Assembly: GCF_014647455.2 (NCBI RefSeq)
Contig: NZ_BMPF01000001.1
Span: 1-64,000 of the forward strand
DNA: 64,000 nt
DNA from: Halarchaeum grantii
GTDB taxonomy: Archaea; Halobacteriota; Halobacteria; Halobacteriales; Halobacteriaceae
Direction: 5' to 3'
Shown: positions 52,474 through 61,844 of the stretch, in pieces
Layout of the letters: every line of letters starts with the position of its first letter
Position numbering within the stretch: the stretch's first letter is position 1
Notes under the pieces: generated by a model
What the model was told of the DNA's origin: nothing
The model's input: only the letters and a program-made list of their open reading frames with translations
Databases searched by the model: none
Translations under genes and position numbers: made by a program

Positions 52474-54597
52474 TCAATCGCGCCACCGCCGCCGAGTCGC
52501 CATCGCGAGCACGACGCCGATGAGGACGCCGAGAACGCCCGTGACGGGCCCGAACCCGGGGACGCCGGGAACGAGGGCGCCGCCGCTCACCTCGACGGTC
52601 GCGTTCCGTTCGCCGACGCGGACCGTGTGCGTGCCGCCGGACTCGAACGTCACCGTGAACGTGCCCGTCACCGACTCGTTCGGCGCGAGGTAGGGCGTCC
52701 ACGTTCCCGTCCGCCGGCCGTCGACGGTGATCGCGTACGTCGCGTTCGCGGGATGCGACGACGGGTTCGCCACCTCGACGGTCACTCCGACCGGCTGACT
52801 CGCGTTCACCGCGCTCCGGTTCAGCGAGAGCGAGCGAACCACCGGCGTCGCCGGACGCGCCACCTCGATCTCGATCTCGCGATAACCGAGGTCGAGGACG
52901 TAGTCGTCGGCCTCCGTGAGCGTCGCGTCGAGCGAGACGCGCGTCGACGCACCGCCGTCCAGTCGCCCGCCCGCCTCCGCGACGACGGTGCCGTTCCGAC
53001 GGAGCGTCGCCTCGTACGCCCCGGCGTGCTCGCCGTGGTTCGTGACCGTCGCGTTCAGGACGAGCGTCTCGCCGGTCGCGAGCGTCGTCGTCCCCGTCGC
53101 CACGTCGAGCGACGCGTTCCGCCACGGCCCGTGCGCCGCGAGCGCGTCGCCGTCAAGTGCGAACGCCATGCGCGGCGGGGACTCACCGAACGCCCGCTCG
53201 TGCGCGGCGTATGACCACGCCTCGGGGGCGGCGTCCGTCCCCGTGTAGCGCGCGGCGGCGTCGCGCGTCGCGCTGTCACCGGCGGCCGCGACGGCGTCGA
53301 GGAACTCCGCCTGCGTGACCCTGTCGTCGTCCGCGTTCATGTGCGCGAGCACGGTGTCGAAGCTGTGCTCGGCGTCCGTCGCCGTGCGTATCCGCCGGTC
53401 GAGAGTACCGACGACGAGCGCGCCCTTCAGGTAGTTCGCGAGGCCGCGCCACGTCGTCGGCTCGGCGAGCACCGCGCCCGCGTACGGGTCACGCGTCCCG
53501 CGCGCGAGGTACGACCGGAACTCCTCGTACGTGATGCGGCCCTGTTGGAGCGTGAGGAGGCCGGCGTAGTACTCCGCGCCGCCCTCGAGCGTCCACTTCG
53601 TCGCGTTCGTCGGCGTGTACGCCTGCCGCGTGTGGACGTACTCGTGGAGCCAGACGTTCTCCGGGGCGTCGAGTCGGCTGTCGGCGCGCACCCACGCGTC
53701 GCTTCCGCCGTACTCGAGACCGGACGGCCCCCAGTTCACGCTCGTCGGCGCGGCGACGATGCGGACTTCGGCGTCGCGCGCCCCGCCCGTCATCGCGCCG
53801 GAGGCGTCCGCGAGCGCGTCGAGCACCGACTCGGGGGACTCGCGAAGCGACGCGGCGGCGGGCACGACGAGGCGGAGGCGCTGGCCGTGCGCGCGGCGCT
53901 CGTAGGTCTCGTGCGGGCCGAGGTACGCCATCGCGTTCCCGGCGACACCGGACCCGTCGACGGCCGTCCGCCGCTCGAGACCGACGTGCTCGACGCCGCG
54001 CCACGACCAGTGCGTGCCGAACTGGGGGATGGGGGTTATCGCCCACGCCCCCGTGTCGACGAACGAGTATCCCCCGTCGTCGCTCGCGGCGCCGTCGGCG
54101 GCGTCAGCCGTGCGACTCCGAACTCCCCCGTCGCGACTGGCCGTCACCGCCATCCCGTCCCGCCCCGGCGCGTTCACCACACCCTCGGTGCGCGCGCTGT
54201 GTGGTCCCGTGACCGTCACGCCGCCGTCTCGTTCTCTCACCGTGTCGAGCGCACGGCTCCCGGTGAAGGTCCGGTTCGCGGGCACGCGGAGCGTGATCGA
54301 CGGCGACCCCGTCTCACCGTCCCACTCGTAGCTGTTCGCGCTCGTGTGCGTGAACCCCGAGGTGGCCGTGACGCGCTGGCTGGACGGCACCGTGACGCTG
54401 AGCGCGGTGACGCTCTCCGGCACGTCGTAGCGGACGGTCGCCGTGATTTCGCCCGCCGTCTCCGGTGTGAGCGAGAGCGTCGTCGTCTGCGTGATCGTCG
54501 AGGTATGCGACGCCCGCGCGGCGTCAGCGCCGACACCGACCCCGGCGACCGACGCACAGACGAGGAGGAGCACGAGAGTGAGCGCGCGTGTCCGCAT
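52474..54597 (-). CDS. Large surface protein with HEYVH zinc-protease motif and PGF-CTERM-like anchor
   Basis: 707 residues. Signal [20 protein letters not shown]; an N-terminal beta domain with [15 protein letters not shown]; the catalytic-looking segment [20 protein letters not shown] then [16 protein letters not shown] at about 315-345 (HEXXH plus downstream Glu, gluzincin-like, M1/M61 type); a helical domain; two CARDB/Ig-like repeats ([40 protein letters not shown]); and a C-terminal [20 protein letters not shown] with RRRWRD, the archaeosortase PGF-CTERM layout. Extracellular, anchored. Confidence 0.85.
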   Translation of the reverse strand: MRTRALTLVLLLVCASVAGVGVGADAARASHTSTITQTTTLSLTPETAGEITATVRYDVPESVTALSVTVPSSQRVTATSGFTHTSANSYEWDGETGSPSITLRVPANRTFTGSRALDTVRERDGGVTVTGPHSARTEGVVNAPGRDGMAVTASRDGGVRSRTADAADGAASDDGGYSFVDTGAWAITPIPQFGTHWSWRGVEHVGLERRTAVDGSGVAGNAMAYLGPHETYERRAHGQRLRLVVPAAASLRESPESVLDALADASGAMTGGARDAEVRIVAAPTSVNWGPSGLEYGGSDAWVRADSRLDAPENVWLHEYVHTRQAYTPTNATKWTLEGGAEYYAGLLTLQQGRITYEEFRSYLARGTRDPYAGAVLAEPTTWRGLANYLKGALVVGTLDRRIRTATDAEHSFDTVLAHMNADDDRVTQAEFLDAVAAAGDSATRDAAARYTGTDAAPEAWSYAAHERAFGESPPRMAFALDGDALAAHGPWRNASLDVATGTTTLATGETLVLNATVTNHGEHAGAYEATLRRNGTVVAEAGGRLDGGASTRVSLDATLTEADDYVLDLGYREIEIEVARPATPVVRSLSLNRSAVNASQPVGVTVEVANPSSHPANATYAITVDGRRTGTWTPYLAPNESVTGTFTVTFESGGTHTVRVGERNATVEVSGGALVPGVPGFGPVTGVLGVLIGVVLAMATRRRWRD

Positions 54598-54760
54598 ACC
54601 GGGAGGTGTCGAACGGGACCGGGAAAGGAGTACCTACTCGCCGCTCCCCCTCGGCGCCACGGTCACTCGCGTATCGCGTGCGCCCCCGCTCGCGTCTTCG
54701 CGGTGGCGGGGCCACCGCGGTGTCCGACACGCTTTACCCATCACGTCGGCTAGCGGGCGT

Positions 54761-55042
54761 ATGGTCGAGAACGTCATCTGGCCCGCCTACTTCGACGCGA
54801 CGCTCTCCCGTCGCGAGGGCCGCCGCGTCCCCCTCTCGCTCGCCGTCGAGGAGCCGACGGTGGACGAGGTCGCGAAGGCCGTCGGACAGGTCGGCTACGA
54901 CGCCGTCATCGAGCGCGAGAAGGCCTACCCCCGGCAGGGCTGGACGGAGTCCGGGCGCGTCCTCGTGAAGGACGCCGACGACGCCGGGAAGTCCGACCTC
55001 CTGCAGGCCGTCGGCGCCTACGTGACGACGCTCCGCGAATGA
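54761..55042 (+). CDS. srp19: Signal recognition particle subunit SRP19
   Basis: 93 residues: [60 protein letters not shown], the family signature including the KxYPR loop. Binds 7S RNA and helps SRP54 assembly. Overlaps gar1 by 4 bp, the usual haloarchaeal pair. Confidence 0.95.
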   Translation: MVENVIWPAYFDATLSRREGRRVPLSLAVEEPTVDEVAKAVGQVGYDAVIEREKAYPRQGWTESGRVLVKDADDAGKSDLLQAVGAYVTTLRE

Positions 55043-55263
55043 AGCGCGCGGGCGACGTCGTCCGGAGCGCGCAGGGTCTCGCCATCGTCCGCTGCCCCGA
55101 CGAGGAGCACCCGGATATCGGTGCGGAAGTCGTGGACGAACGTCTCAGCGACGTCGGGCGCGTCGTCGACGTCTTCGGCCCCGTCGAGCGACCCTACCTC
55201 GCAGTCACGCCGGACTCGGGCACCCCCGCCGACCTCCTCGGCGCGAAGCTCTACACGCGATAG
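55039..55263 (+). CDS. gar1: H/ACA RNP component Gar1
   Basis: 74 residues, beta-barrel Gar1: [52 protein letters not shown]. The GxVxDVFGPVxxPYxxV pattern is the family signature. Part of the RNA-guided pseudouridylation complex with Cbf5, Nop10 and L7Ae, which are not in this window. Confidence 0.93.
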   Translation: MKRAGDVVRSAQGLAIVRCPDEEHPDIGAEVVDERLSDVGRVVDVFGPVERPYLAVTPDSGTPADLLGAKLYTR

Positions 55264-55335
55264 CGCGCTTCCGCGCTCCGGCGGCGCGCTCTCGAACCCG
55301 AAAGGGCGAAGGCGCGCGCGCCAGACGTCACGCCC

Positions 55336-56355
55336 ATGGACCAACGCACGGGCGTGCTCGCCGCCTGCGGGGGCATCTTCCTCACCTTCCTCGCGATACA
55401 GGTCGGCGCGCTCGCACTCGTCGAGCCGTTCAAGCAAGCGGGCTATCAGACCGTTCAGGACCCGCAGAACCCCGCGAACAGCGCGCTCTACTTCGGCGTC
55501 CTCCTCGTCGCCACCGGCGCCATCCTCGCCGCGCTGAAGTACGGCGGCGAGCAGGTCCTCCGGGCGTTCATCCTCCTCACCGGCGCAATGATCACGGTGT
55601 ACGTCGTCAGCGTCCTCCCCGCGCTCTCCCTCGCGGGCGTGAACGTCCTCCCGTGGGCGGCCGCCGCCCTCCTGGTCGTCGCGCTCCTCGCCTACCCCGA
55701 GTGGTGGGTCATCGACCTCGCCGGGGTCGTGATGGGCGTCGGTGCCGCCGCGCTCTTCGGCATCAGCTTCGGCATCCTCCCCGCCATCGTCCTCCTCGTC
55801 GCGCTCGCCGTCTACGACGCCATCAGCGTCTACGGAACCGAGCACATGCTCACGCTCGCCTCCGGCATCGTCGCGCTCAAGCTCCCCGTCCTCCTCGTCT
55901 ACCCCACCACTCGGGAGTTCTCCTTCCGCGAGCGTGCCGCCGAAGTCGCCGCCGAAGAAGCGGACGACGACGCCGAGACGGACCCGGACGAGGAAGCCGT
56001 CGACGTGACCGAGGCAGGTGACGAACCCGAGGGTGAGGCGGAGACGCACGGCGAGACGGGCCGCGACAGCATCATGATCGGCCTCGGGGACGCCGTCATG
56101 CCGACCATCATGACCGCCTCCGCGGCGTTCTTCCTCACCGACGTCCCCACCGTCCTCGGGGTGGCGCTCCCCGCCGTCACCGCGCTCGTCGGGACGATGA
56201 TCGGGCTCTTCTTCCTCCTCCGAATGGTCCTCGAGGGCCGCGCGCACGCCGGCCTCCCGCTCCTCAACGGCGGCGCGATTCTGGGGTATCTGGTCGGCGC
56301 GCTCGCCTCCGGGTTGTCCGTCGTCGCCGCGCTCGGCCTCGGCGCCTACGTCTGA
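55336..56355 (+). CDS. Presenilin/signal-peptide-peptidase-type intramembrane aspartyl protease
   Basis: 339 residues, about nine membrane spans. The catalytic aspartates are in VYDAISVYGTEHML (YD motif) and MIGLGDAVMPTIMTASAAF (GLGD motif), and a LPAVTALVGT segment replaces the usual PAL motif. A 55-residue acidic loop (EEADDDAETDPDEEAVDVTE) lies between the two catalytic helices. A22-family homologue of presenilin; natural substrates in haloarchaea unknown. Confidence 0.9.
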   Translation: MDQRTGVLAACGGIFLTFLAIQVGALALVEPFKQAGYQTVQDPQNPANSALYFGVLLVATGAILAALKYGGEQVLRAFILLTGAMITVYVVSVLPALSLAGVNVLPWAAAALLVVALLAYPEWWVIDLAGVVMGVGAAALFGISFGILPAIVLLVALAVYDAISVYGTEHMLTLASGIVALKLPVLLVYPTTREFSFRERAAEVAAEEADDDAETDPDEEAVDVTEAGDEPEGEAETHGETGRDSIMIGLGDAVMPTIMTASAAFFLTDVPTVLGVALPAVTALVGTMIGLFFLLRMVLEGRAHAGLPLLNGGAILGYLVGALASGLSVVAALGLGAYV

Positions 56356-56428
56356 GCGGCGGCCCGAGACCGTAGACCCGTGGGGGAACCAAAGGGTGTA
56401 TGTCGGACTCGGCCCCTTTGCGGTGACA

Positions 56429-56479
56429 ATGACGAACACGAGTCGCACCACGACCAGCGAGGTGGCGGGGCGTGTCTGA
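56429..56479 (+). CDS. 16-codon ORF overlapping the proB start (leader peptide or proC remnant)
   Basis: ATG 56429 opens [16 protein letters not shown] and ends at TGA 56477-56479, 5 bp inside proB, in another frame. GTG 56472 of proB lies within its last codons, the arrangement used for translational coupling. It may be a regulatory leader, or the fused ends of a deleted proC gene, which commonly precedes proB in haloarchaea. Confidence 0.3.
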   Translation: MTNTSRTTTSEVAGRV

Positions 56480-57314
56480 GGCCCGCAACGCGAACGCGGA
56501 TGCCGAGCGGGCGCGGGCGCTCGCCGCGGACGCCGAGCGCGTCGTCGTGAAGGCGGGGACGAACTCGCTCACGGACGCGGAGTCGAACCTCGACGACGAC
56601 AAACTCGACACGCTCGTCGACGACATCGCGGCGCTCCGCGCGCGCGGCAAGGAAGTCCTGCTCGTCTCCTCGGGCGCCGTGGGTGCCGGTCTGGGAATGA
56701 TGGCGCTCGAGGAGGACCGCGAGACCGTCGAGGAGACCCAAGCGCTCTCCACCATCGGGCAGGGCCGCCTGATGCATCGCTACACGGAGAGCTTCGCGCG
56801 CTACGACACGCAGGTCGCCCAGCTCCTCCTTACCCAGCACGACCTCGAAGACCCCGAGCGCTACACGAACCTCCAGAACACCATCGAGACGCTCTTCGAG
56901 TGGGGCGTGGTCCCCATCGTGAATGAGAACGACGCCGTCGCGACCGAGGAGGTCCGCATCGGCGACAACGACATGCTCTCCTCGTCGCTCGCGGTCGGCA
57001 TCGATGTCGACCTCCTCGTCACGCTCACGGACGTCGGCGGCGTCTACACCGGCAACCCGAAGCACGACGGCGACGCCGAGCGCATCGCCGCCGTCGGCGA
57101 GAACTACGACGAGGTCTCTGACCTCGTCGACGAGACGGCGAGCGGCGCGTTCGGCGGCATCCAGACGAAGGTCGAGGGCGCGCGCAAGGTCGCCGAGCAC
57201 GGCTCTCCCGCGATCATCGCGGCGTCGGAAGCGCCGGACGTCCTCGAGCGCGTCTCCGAGGCCGAACCCGTTGGAACGATATTCCTCCCCGTGGACGGTG
57301 TAGACGATGAGTGA
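56472..57314 (+). CDS. proB: Glutamate 5-kinase
   Basis: 280 residues from GTG 56472. Amino-acid kinase fold: [80 protein letters not shown] and [20 protein letters not shown]. No C-terminal PUA domain, so feedback control may differ from bacterial ProB. First step of proline synthesis; overlaps proA by 8 bp. Confidence 0.94.
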   Translation: MSEARNANADAERARALAADAERVVVKAGTNSLTDAESNLDDDKLDTLVDDIAALRARGKEVLLVSSGAVGAGLGMMALEEDRETVEETQALSTIGQGRLMHRYTESFARYDTQVAQLLLTQHDLEDPERYTNLQNTIETLFEWGVVPIVNENDAVATEEVRIGDNDMLSSSLAVGIDVDLLVTLTDVGGVYTGNPKHDGDAERIAAVGENYDEVSDLVDETASGAFGGIQTKVEGARKVAEHGSPAIIAASEAPDVLERVSEAEPVGTIFLPVDGVDDE

Positions 57315-58641
57315 GCCATCCACCGAGGCGAAGGTCGGCGCCGCCGAGTCGGCCGCGCTCGACCTCGCGAACGTCTCCGACGAGGCGCGCAGCAACGCGC
57401 TGCACGCCATCGCTGACGCCATCGAGGACGCCGAGGACGAGATTCTCGCGGCGAACGAGAAGGACGTCGAAGCGGGCGAGGAGAAACTCGCGGCCGGCGA
57501 GTACTCGCAGGCGCTCGTCGACCGCCTGAAGCTCTCGCCGTCGAAGCTCGAGAGCATCACCGAGATGGTTCGGAGCGTCGCGGAGCAGGACGACCCGCTC
57601 GGCGAGACCCTCGAAGCGCGACGGCTCGACGACGGCCTCGAACTCTACAAGGTCGGCGTCCCCATCGGCGTCGTCGCCACCGTCTTCGAGTCTCGGCCGG
57701 ACGCGCTCGTCCAGATCGCCGCGCTCAGCCTCAAGTCCGGGAACGCCGCCATCCTGAAGGGCGGGAGCGAGGCCAGCCACTCGAACCGCGTCCTCTACGA
57801 GGTCATCCGCGACGCCACCGAGGGGATGCCCGACGGCTGGGCGCAGCTCATCGAGGCCCGCGAGGACGTCGACCGCCTCCTCGAGATGGACGAGTCGGTC
57901 GACCTCGTGATGCCCCGCGGGAGCTCGGCGTTCGTCCAGTACATCCAGGACAACACGAAGATCCCCGTCCTCGGACACACCGAGGGCGTCTGTCACGTCT
58001 ACGTCGACTCCGAGGCGGACCTCGAGATGGCGGCGGACGTCGCCTACGACGCGAAGGTGCAGTACCCCGCCGTCTGTAACGCCGTCGAGACCCTCCTCGT
58101 CCACGAGGCCGTCGCCGACGACTTCCTCCCCGGGATGGTCGAGCGCTACGCGGAGGCGGGCGTCGAACTCCGTGGCGACGAGCGAGTTCGGGACGTCGTC
58201 GACGTCGACGCCGCGAGCGAGGCGGACTGGACGCAGGAGTACGGCGACCTCGTGCTCTCGATGAAGGTCGTCGACTCGCTCGACGACGCGGTGAGTCACG
58301 TCAACGCGAACGGCTCGAAGCACACCGAGTCCATCCTCACCGAGGACGCCGAGCGCGCGGGCGACTTCATGCGCCGCATCGACGCCGCGTCCGTCTTCCA
58401 CAACGCCTCTACGCGCTTCGCGGACGGCTACCGCTACGGCCTCGGCGCCGAGGTCGGCATCAGCACGGGGAAGATTCACGCGCGCGGCCCCGTCGGCCTC
58501 GACGGCCTCACGACCTACAAGTACTACCTCGAGGGCGACGGCCACCTCGTCGCCTCCTACGCGGGCGAGGACCCGACACCGTTCCTCCACGAGGAGTTCG
58601 ACGGCGAGTGGGTGCCGGGCCGGCTGAGCCGAACGGAGTGA
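57307..58641 (+). CDS. proA: Gamma-glutamyl phosphate reductase
   Basis: 444 residues. [20 protein letters not shown]-type segment ([20 protein letters not shown]), [20 protein letters not shown], catalytic Cys 257 in [14 protein letters not shown], and the C-terminal [20 protein letters not shown] with [11 protein letters not shown]-like [18 protein letters not shown]. Makes glutamate-5-semialdehyde. Coexpressed with proB. Confidence 0.96.
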   Translation: MSEPSTEAKVGAAESAALDLANVSDEARSNALHAIADAIEDAEDEILAANEKDVEAGEEKLAAGEYSQALVDRLKLSPSKLESITEMVRSVAEQDDPLGETLEARRLDDGLELYKVGVPIGVVATVFESRPDALVQIAALSLKSGNAAILKGGSEASHSNRVLYEVIRDATEGMPDGWAQLIEAREDVDRLLEMDESVDLVMPRGSSAFVQYIQDNTKIPVLGHTEGVCHVYVDSEADLEMAADVAYDAKVQYPAVCNAVETLLVHEAVADDFLPGMVERYAEAGVELRGDERVRDVVDVDAASEADWTQEYGDLVLSMKVVDSLDDAVSHVNANGSKHTESILTEDAERAGDFMRRIDAASVFHNASTRFADGYRYGLGAEVGISTGKIHARGPVGLDGLTTYKYYLEGDGHLVASYAGEDPTPFLHEEFDGEWVPGRLSRTE

Positions 58642-58703
58642 GGGGCGGCCGGATGAGCGACCGCTGAGCGAAGCGAGGCGGGAGCAGGTCGGGCTCCCCT
58701 CTC

Positions 58704-59702
58704 TTACTCGCCGGTGAGCGCGTCGCTCGCGGGTGCGAAGTCGATGCTCTTCCCGCGCCCGCGCTCGCTCGCGCGCTCGTAGAGCATGTGCGCGGCGGCG
58801 ACGGTCTCGATGGCGGTGCCGCCGGAGTCGAAGACGGTGATCTCTTCCGCGCTCTCGCGGCCCGCGATGCGGTTGACGATGACGTCCCCGAGTTCGCCGT
58901 GGACGTCCTCGTCGTCGACGACGCCCGCTGCCTTCGCGCGGATGAACGATCCGGCGTCGGTGTCGGCGCGCGCTTCGAGGTCGAGGACGTACGTCGCGCG
59001 TTCGAGCGTGCGAGCGTCGAGCTCGCGCTTCTCGGGGTCGTACTGGCCCATCGCGGTGACGTGCGTCCCGGGTTCGAGGTGGTCGCCGTCGAAGACCGGC
59101 TCCGAGGCGTTCGTGGCGGTGACGACGATGTCCGCGTCCTCGACGGCGGCGGCCGAGGAGGCGACGGCGGCGACGCTCGCGTCGAGGCGCTGGTTCATCG
59201 CGCCGGCGAAGTCCTCGCGGTGCTCCTTCGTGGGCGAGTAGACCCAGACCGTTTCGAGGTCGCGGACGGTGTCAATGGCGCGGAGTTGGCCCCGCGCCTG
59301 TGCGCCGCTCCCGATGACGGCGAGCGAGGAGGCGTCGTGGCGCGCGAGGACGTCGGTGCCGACGGCGCCCGCCGCCCCGGTCTTGTGGGGGTTCATGCTC
59401 GCGCCGTCGATGAGCGCGAGCGGCTCGCCGGACTCGGAGTCGAAGAGGGGGGTCATGAACCAGGCGTCGCGCTCGCCGAAGCCCGCGCCGTACATGTAGC
59501 CGCCCATCGCGCCCGTTTCGGGCAGGACGGCGGCGTACGTGGTGAGCATGCCCGGCGGGTCGTCGGTGACGAGCCTCGTCCGTGGCTCTGCCGGCGCGCC
59601 CTCGCCGCGCTGGCGGTAGGCGTCGCGGACGGCCGCGACGTAGTCGCCGGGGTCGGCGAGGTCGGAGACGTCGTCACTCGTGAGGAACAGGGCGTCGGTC
59701 AT
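58704..59702 (-). CDS. Ornithine cyclodeaminase/mu-crystallin-family protein
   Basis: 332 residues. NAD-binding AVIGSGAQARGQLRAIDTVR, substrate region GGYMYGAGFGERDAWFMTPL, NPHKTGAAGAVGTDVLAR (catalytic Lys and Thr), VVTATNASEPVFDGDHL. The family includes ornithine cyclodeaminase, archaeal alanine dehydrogenase and lysine cyclodeaminase. Next to proBA it could give a second entry to proline or recycle alanine; the sequence alone does not decide. Convergent with proA. Confidence 0.88.
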   Translation of the reverse strand: MTDALFLTSDDVSDLADPGDYVAAVRDAYRQRGEGAPAEPRTRLVTDDPPGMLTTYAAVLPETGAMGGYMYGAGFGERDAWFMTPLFDSESGEPLALIDGASMNPHKTGAAGAVGTDVLARHDASSLAVIGSGAQARGQLRAIDTVRDLETVWVYSPTKEHREDFAGAMNQRLDASVAAVASSAAAVEDADIVVTATNASEPVFDGDHLEPGTHVTAMGQYDPEKRELDARTLERATYVLDLEARADTDAGSFIRAKAAGVVDDEDVHGELGDVIVNRIAGRESAEEITVFDSGGTAIETVAAAHMLYERASERGRGKSIDFAPASDALTGE

Positions 59703-59745
59703 ACTCCCGCGTTAGGGGAGGGACCGGAAAAGGATTGAGGCGTCG

Positions 59746-60006
59746 TTAGTCGGCGGCGGGAGCGGGGCTTCCGTCCTCGACGGGACCGACGGGCGCGGCG
59801 TGCTGGTACTGGGTGGCGACGGTTGCGTCGGGCGCGTCGTCGACGGGACCGTTGACGAAGAGGGCGTGTCCGACGAGCACGACGGCCACACTACCCGCAA
59901 CGGGTATCGCGAGCGCCGACTGAAGGCCAGTGAAGTAAAGAGTGGCTGCGACGGCGGCGAACGCGACGGGGATGAGCCCCAGGATGTGGTCGTAATAACT
60001 CGTCAT
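59746..60006 (-). CDS. Small two-span membrane protein under a palindromic operator
   Basis: 86 residues from MTSYYDHILGLIPVAFAAVA; two hydrophobic helices (HILGLIPVAFAAVAATLYFT and ALAIPVAGSVAVVLVGHALF) and a Pro/Ala-rich tail (HAAPVGPVEDGSPAPAAD). The ATG at 60006 is preferred over one at 60051 because TATA lies between them. Layout recalls haloarchaeal DUF7333-like proteins, without certainty. Function unknown. Confidence 0.65.
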   Translation of the reverse strand: MTSYYDHILGLIPVAFAAVAATLYFTGLQSALAIPVAGSVAVVLVGHALFVNGPVDDAPDATVATQYQHAAPVGPVEDGSPAPAAD

Positions 60007-60011
60007 AATGT

Positions 60012-60046
60012 ATTGTATACAATGCCCCATAGTCATATAAGTGTTT
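60012..60046 (-). promoter_or_regulatory. TATA box and perfect 12-bp palindrome at the small membrane gene
   Basis: On the minus strand ACTTATATGAC (60033-60043) is followed by ATTGTATACAAT (60012-60023), an exact palindrome lying between the TATA box and the ATG at 60006. This is the classical place for a repressor operator. A second palindrome CATAAGTTATG is at 60071-60081. The whole stretch is markedly AT-rich. Confidence 0.6.
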
Positions 60047-60129
60047 TCCATAGTTGACTCGTTGCGTATCCATAAGTTATGAGTGTATGAAACAGCGAGA
60101 CCACGGCGCGAAGAGCGTGACGGCGCCGA

Positions 60130-60537
60130 TTAGCGCCACGTCGCGACGGCGAACGCGAGACCGCGCGCGACGAGCAAGAAGAGCGTGCCGAAAACCGCCA
60201 CCACGACCGCGAATATCGGGTCGAAGTCGATGGGGAAGAGCCGGCTCGCGAGGAGGGCTTGGGCGAGGGCGTCCGCGACGAGCCACGAGAGCACCGTCCA
60301 TCCGAGGAGCCCGCGCCACGAGCGCGCTCGCGCGCTGTACGCCCGGAGCGCCGGCGCGACCACCGCCCACGCGCCCACGAACGGCAGGAGGACGCCGACG
60401 AGGCGGAGCGGATGCGTCAGGCTGTACGCGAGCATGCTGTGCTGGTACTCGCCGACGAGCACGAACGCGAGTATCGCGGCGGCGTCCGGGAGCGCGAACA
60501 ACCGGAGCGTCCGCCGGTCCACGTCGAGGAGCGACAT
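60130..60537 (-). CDS. DUF3054-family membrane protein
   Basis: 135 residues, four membrane spans: PDAAAILAFVLVGEYQHSML, GVLLPFVGAWAVVAPALRAY, GLLGWTVLSWLVADALAQAL and PIFAVVVAVFGTLFLLVARG. The EYQHS/GEYQH motif and the basic loop SARARSWRG fit DUF3054. Function unknown. It is upstream of the operator-controlled gene on the same strand, with an AT-rich 123-bp gap in between. Confidence 0.85.
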   Translation of the reverse strand: MSLLDVDRRTLRLFALPDAAAILAFVLVGEYQHSMLAYSLTHPLRLVGVLLPFVGAWAVVAPALRAYSARARSWRGLLGWTVLSWLVADALAQALLASRLFPIDFDPIFAVVVAVFGTLFLLVARGLAFAVATWR

Positions 60538-60560
60538 ACGCGCGGGTTGTCCCGGCGGCG

Positions 60561-61181
60561 TTAACCGCGTACCGGTTCACCGCGCTCTCGCCTCTCCCGC
60601 GAGTCGCGCTCCGCTCGCTCCGTCGGCTTTATCCCCACGAGCGCGTACGCGAACCCCGCTTCGAGCGCGTGCACGCCGAGGCCCGCCCCGGCGAGGACGG
60701 CGGCCAGTTCGCCTCGCGCGTAGAACGTCGAGTCGAATCCCGCGGCGTGCTCGGCCGCGACGAGCGCGCGCCCGAGCGGCCCGCGCGGGTCGTAGTCGCA
60801 CGCGACCAGCACGCCGCCCGGCCGGAGCACGCGCGTCGCCTCCCCCACCGCCGCCGGCGCGTCGAGGTGGTGGAGCGCGTCCGTCACCACGACCGCGTCG
60901 ACGCTCCCGGTCGCGACCGGGAGGCGCGTCGCGTCACCCCGCACGACGGGGAGGCCCTTCGCGCGCGCCTCGCGGAGCATCCCCGCGGCGGCGTCGAGCA
61001 CCGTCACGTCGTAGCCGGGGAGCGCGGCGGCCGTCCGGCCCGTCCCGCCCGCGAGGTCCAGCACGCGCTCGACGTCCCGCTCCGCGTACGCGAACCCCGA
61101 CGCGACGTCCGGGCGCGGGATGGCGCCCTCGAACCGGTCGTAGACGGCCGCCAGCCGATCGAAGCGCGCGACGTCAGCCAT
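60561..61181 (-). CDS. SAM-dependent class I methyltransferase
   Basis: 206 residues from MADVARFDRLAAVYDRFEGA. UbiE/COQ5-like Methyltransf_11 fold: VLDLAGGTGRTAAALPGYDV (SAM-binding GxGxG-like), VTVLDAAAGMLREARAKGLP, VVRGDATRLPVATGSVDAVV, TDALHHLDAPAAVGEATRVL. Acceptor unknown. 23 bp upstream of the DUF3054 gene on the same strand. Confidence 0.88.
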   Translation of the reverse strand: MADVARFDRLAAVYDRFEGAIPRPDVASGFAYAERDVERVLDLAGGTGRTAAALPGYDVTVLDAAAGMLREARAKGLPVVRGDATRLPVATGSVDAVVVTDALHHLDAPAAVGEATRVLRPGGVLVACDYDPRGPLGRALVAAEHAAGFDSTFYARGELAAVLAGAGLGVHALEAGFAYALVGIKPTERAERDSRERRERGEPVRG

Positions 61182-61241
61182 ACGCACCCGTCGCACGCCA
61201 TCACAGTAGTACCTAAGGCCGTCCGGGCGCTTCGACGACGC

Positions 61242-61820
61242 GTGCAGTTCGCCGTCCTCGGAGCGCCCCCTGACGCCCCCCGAATCCGCCTCGACTGGCG
61301 GCGCTTTCGCTACGCCGGGAAGTTCGTCACGCGCGACGCCGGGAAAGCCGTCGCCGTCGAGGACGGCGTCCTCGAGCGGGCGGACTGGCCGCCGGACGCC
61401 CGGGACGCCGAAGCCGAGGGCGTCCTCGGCGCCGTCTCGTTCAGTCCCTCCCGCGACGACGCCGACACCGCAGTCCTCCGCTACGTCACCGTGCGCGACG
61501 ACCGGCGCGGCGACGGCATCGGCGCGCGCCTCTGCGCGTTCGCCGCCGACCGTCTTCTAGGGATGCACGACCGCGTCCGAATCGACGTCAACAACCCCTA
61601 CGCCTACGAGGCCGCGTACAAGGCCGGGTTCGGCTACACCGGCGAGCGCGTCGGGCGCCACGAACTCGTCCTCGAACGGCCCTGTGCGGCGCGCGCCGCG
61701 AACTACGCCGCGGGACTCGACGCCTACCGGGAGCGCGACCTCACGCCCGACGAGGTCGCCTTCCTCGACGCGCGCGACGGTCCGCCGGACGTCGTGGATG
61801 CCCCGGAAGGCGAGCGTTAA
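61242..61820 (+). CDS. GNAT-family acetyltransferase
   Basis: 192 residues from GTG 61242, preceded by a TATA-like ACCTAAGG. RRFRYAGKFVTRDAGKAVAV, then the acetyl-CoA-binding LRYVTVRDDRRGDGIGARLC and IDVNNPYAYEAAYKAGFGYT. A C-terminal DERDLTPDEVAFLDARDGPP-type extension (RERDLTPDEVAFLDA) is outside the usual fold. Substrate unknown. It is divergent from the methyltransferase and 24 bp before fen1. Confidence 0.82.
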   Translation: MQFAVLGAPPDAPRIRLDWRRFRYAGKFVTRDAGKAVAVEDGVLERADWPPDARDAEAEGVLGAVSFSPSRDDADTAVLRYVTVRDDRRGDGIGARLCAFAADRLLGMHDRVRIDVNNPYAYEAAYKAGFGYTGERVGRHELVLERPCAARAANYAAGLDAYRERDLTPDEVAFLDARDGPPDVVDAPEGER

Positions 61821-61844
61821 GGCCCGCCGGCCGGTAGCGACCCC

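Noticed and set aside
60007-60051. Upstream ATG at 60051 for the small membrane protein
   Set aside because: The peptide it adds (ENTYMTMGHCIQYI) is translated from the promoter itself, including the TATA box and palindrome. ATG 60006 fits leaderless spacing.
60054-61820. 588-codon plus-strand frame covering the DUF3054 and methyltransferase genes
   Set aside because: Only its last 192 codons, from GTG 61242, look like a protein (GNAT). The rest is Arg-rich antisense sequence.
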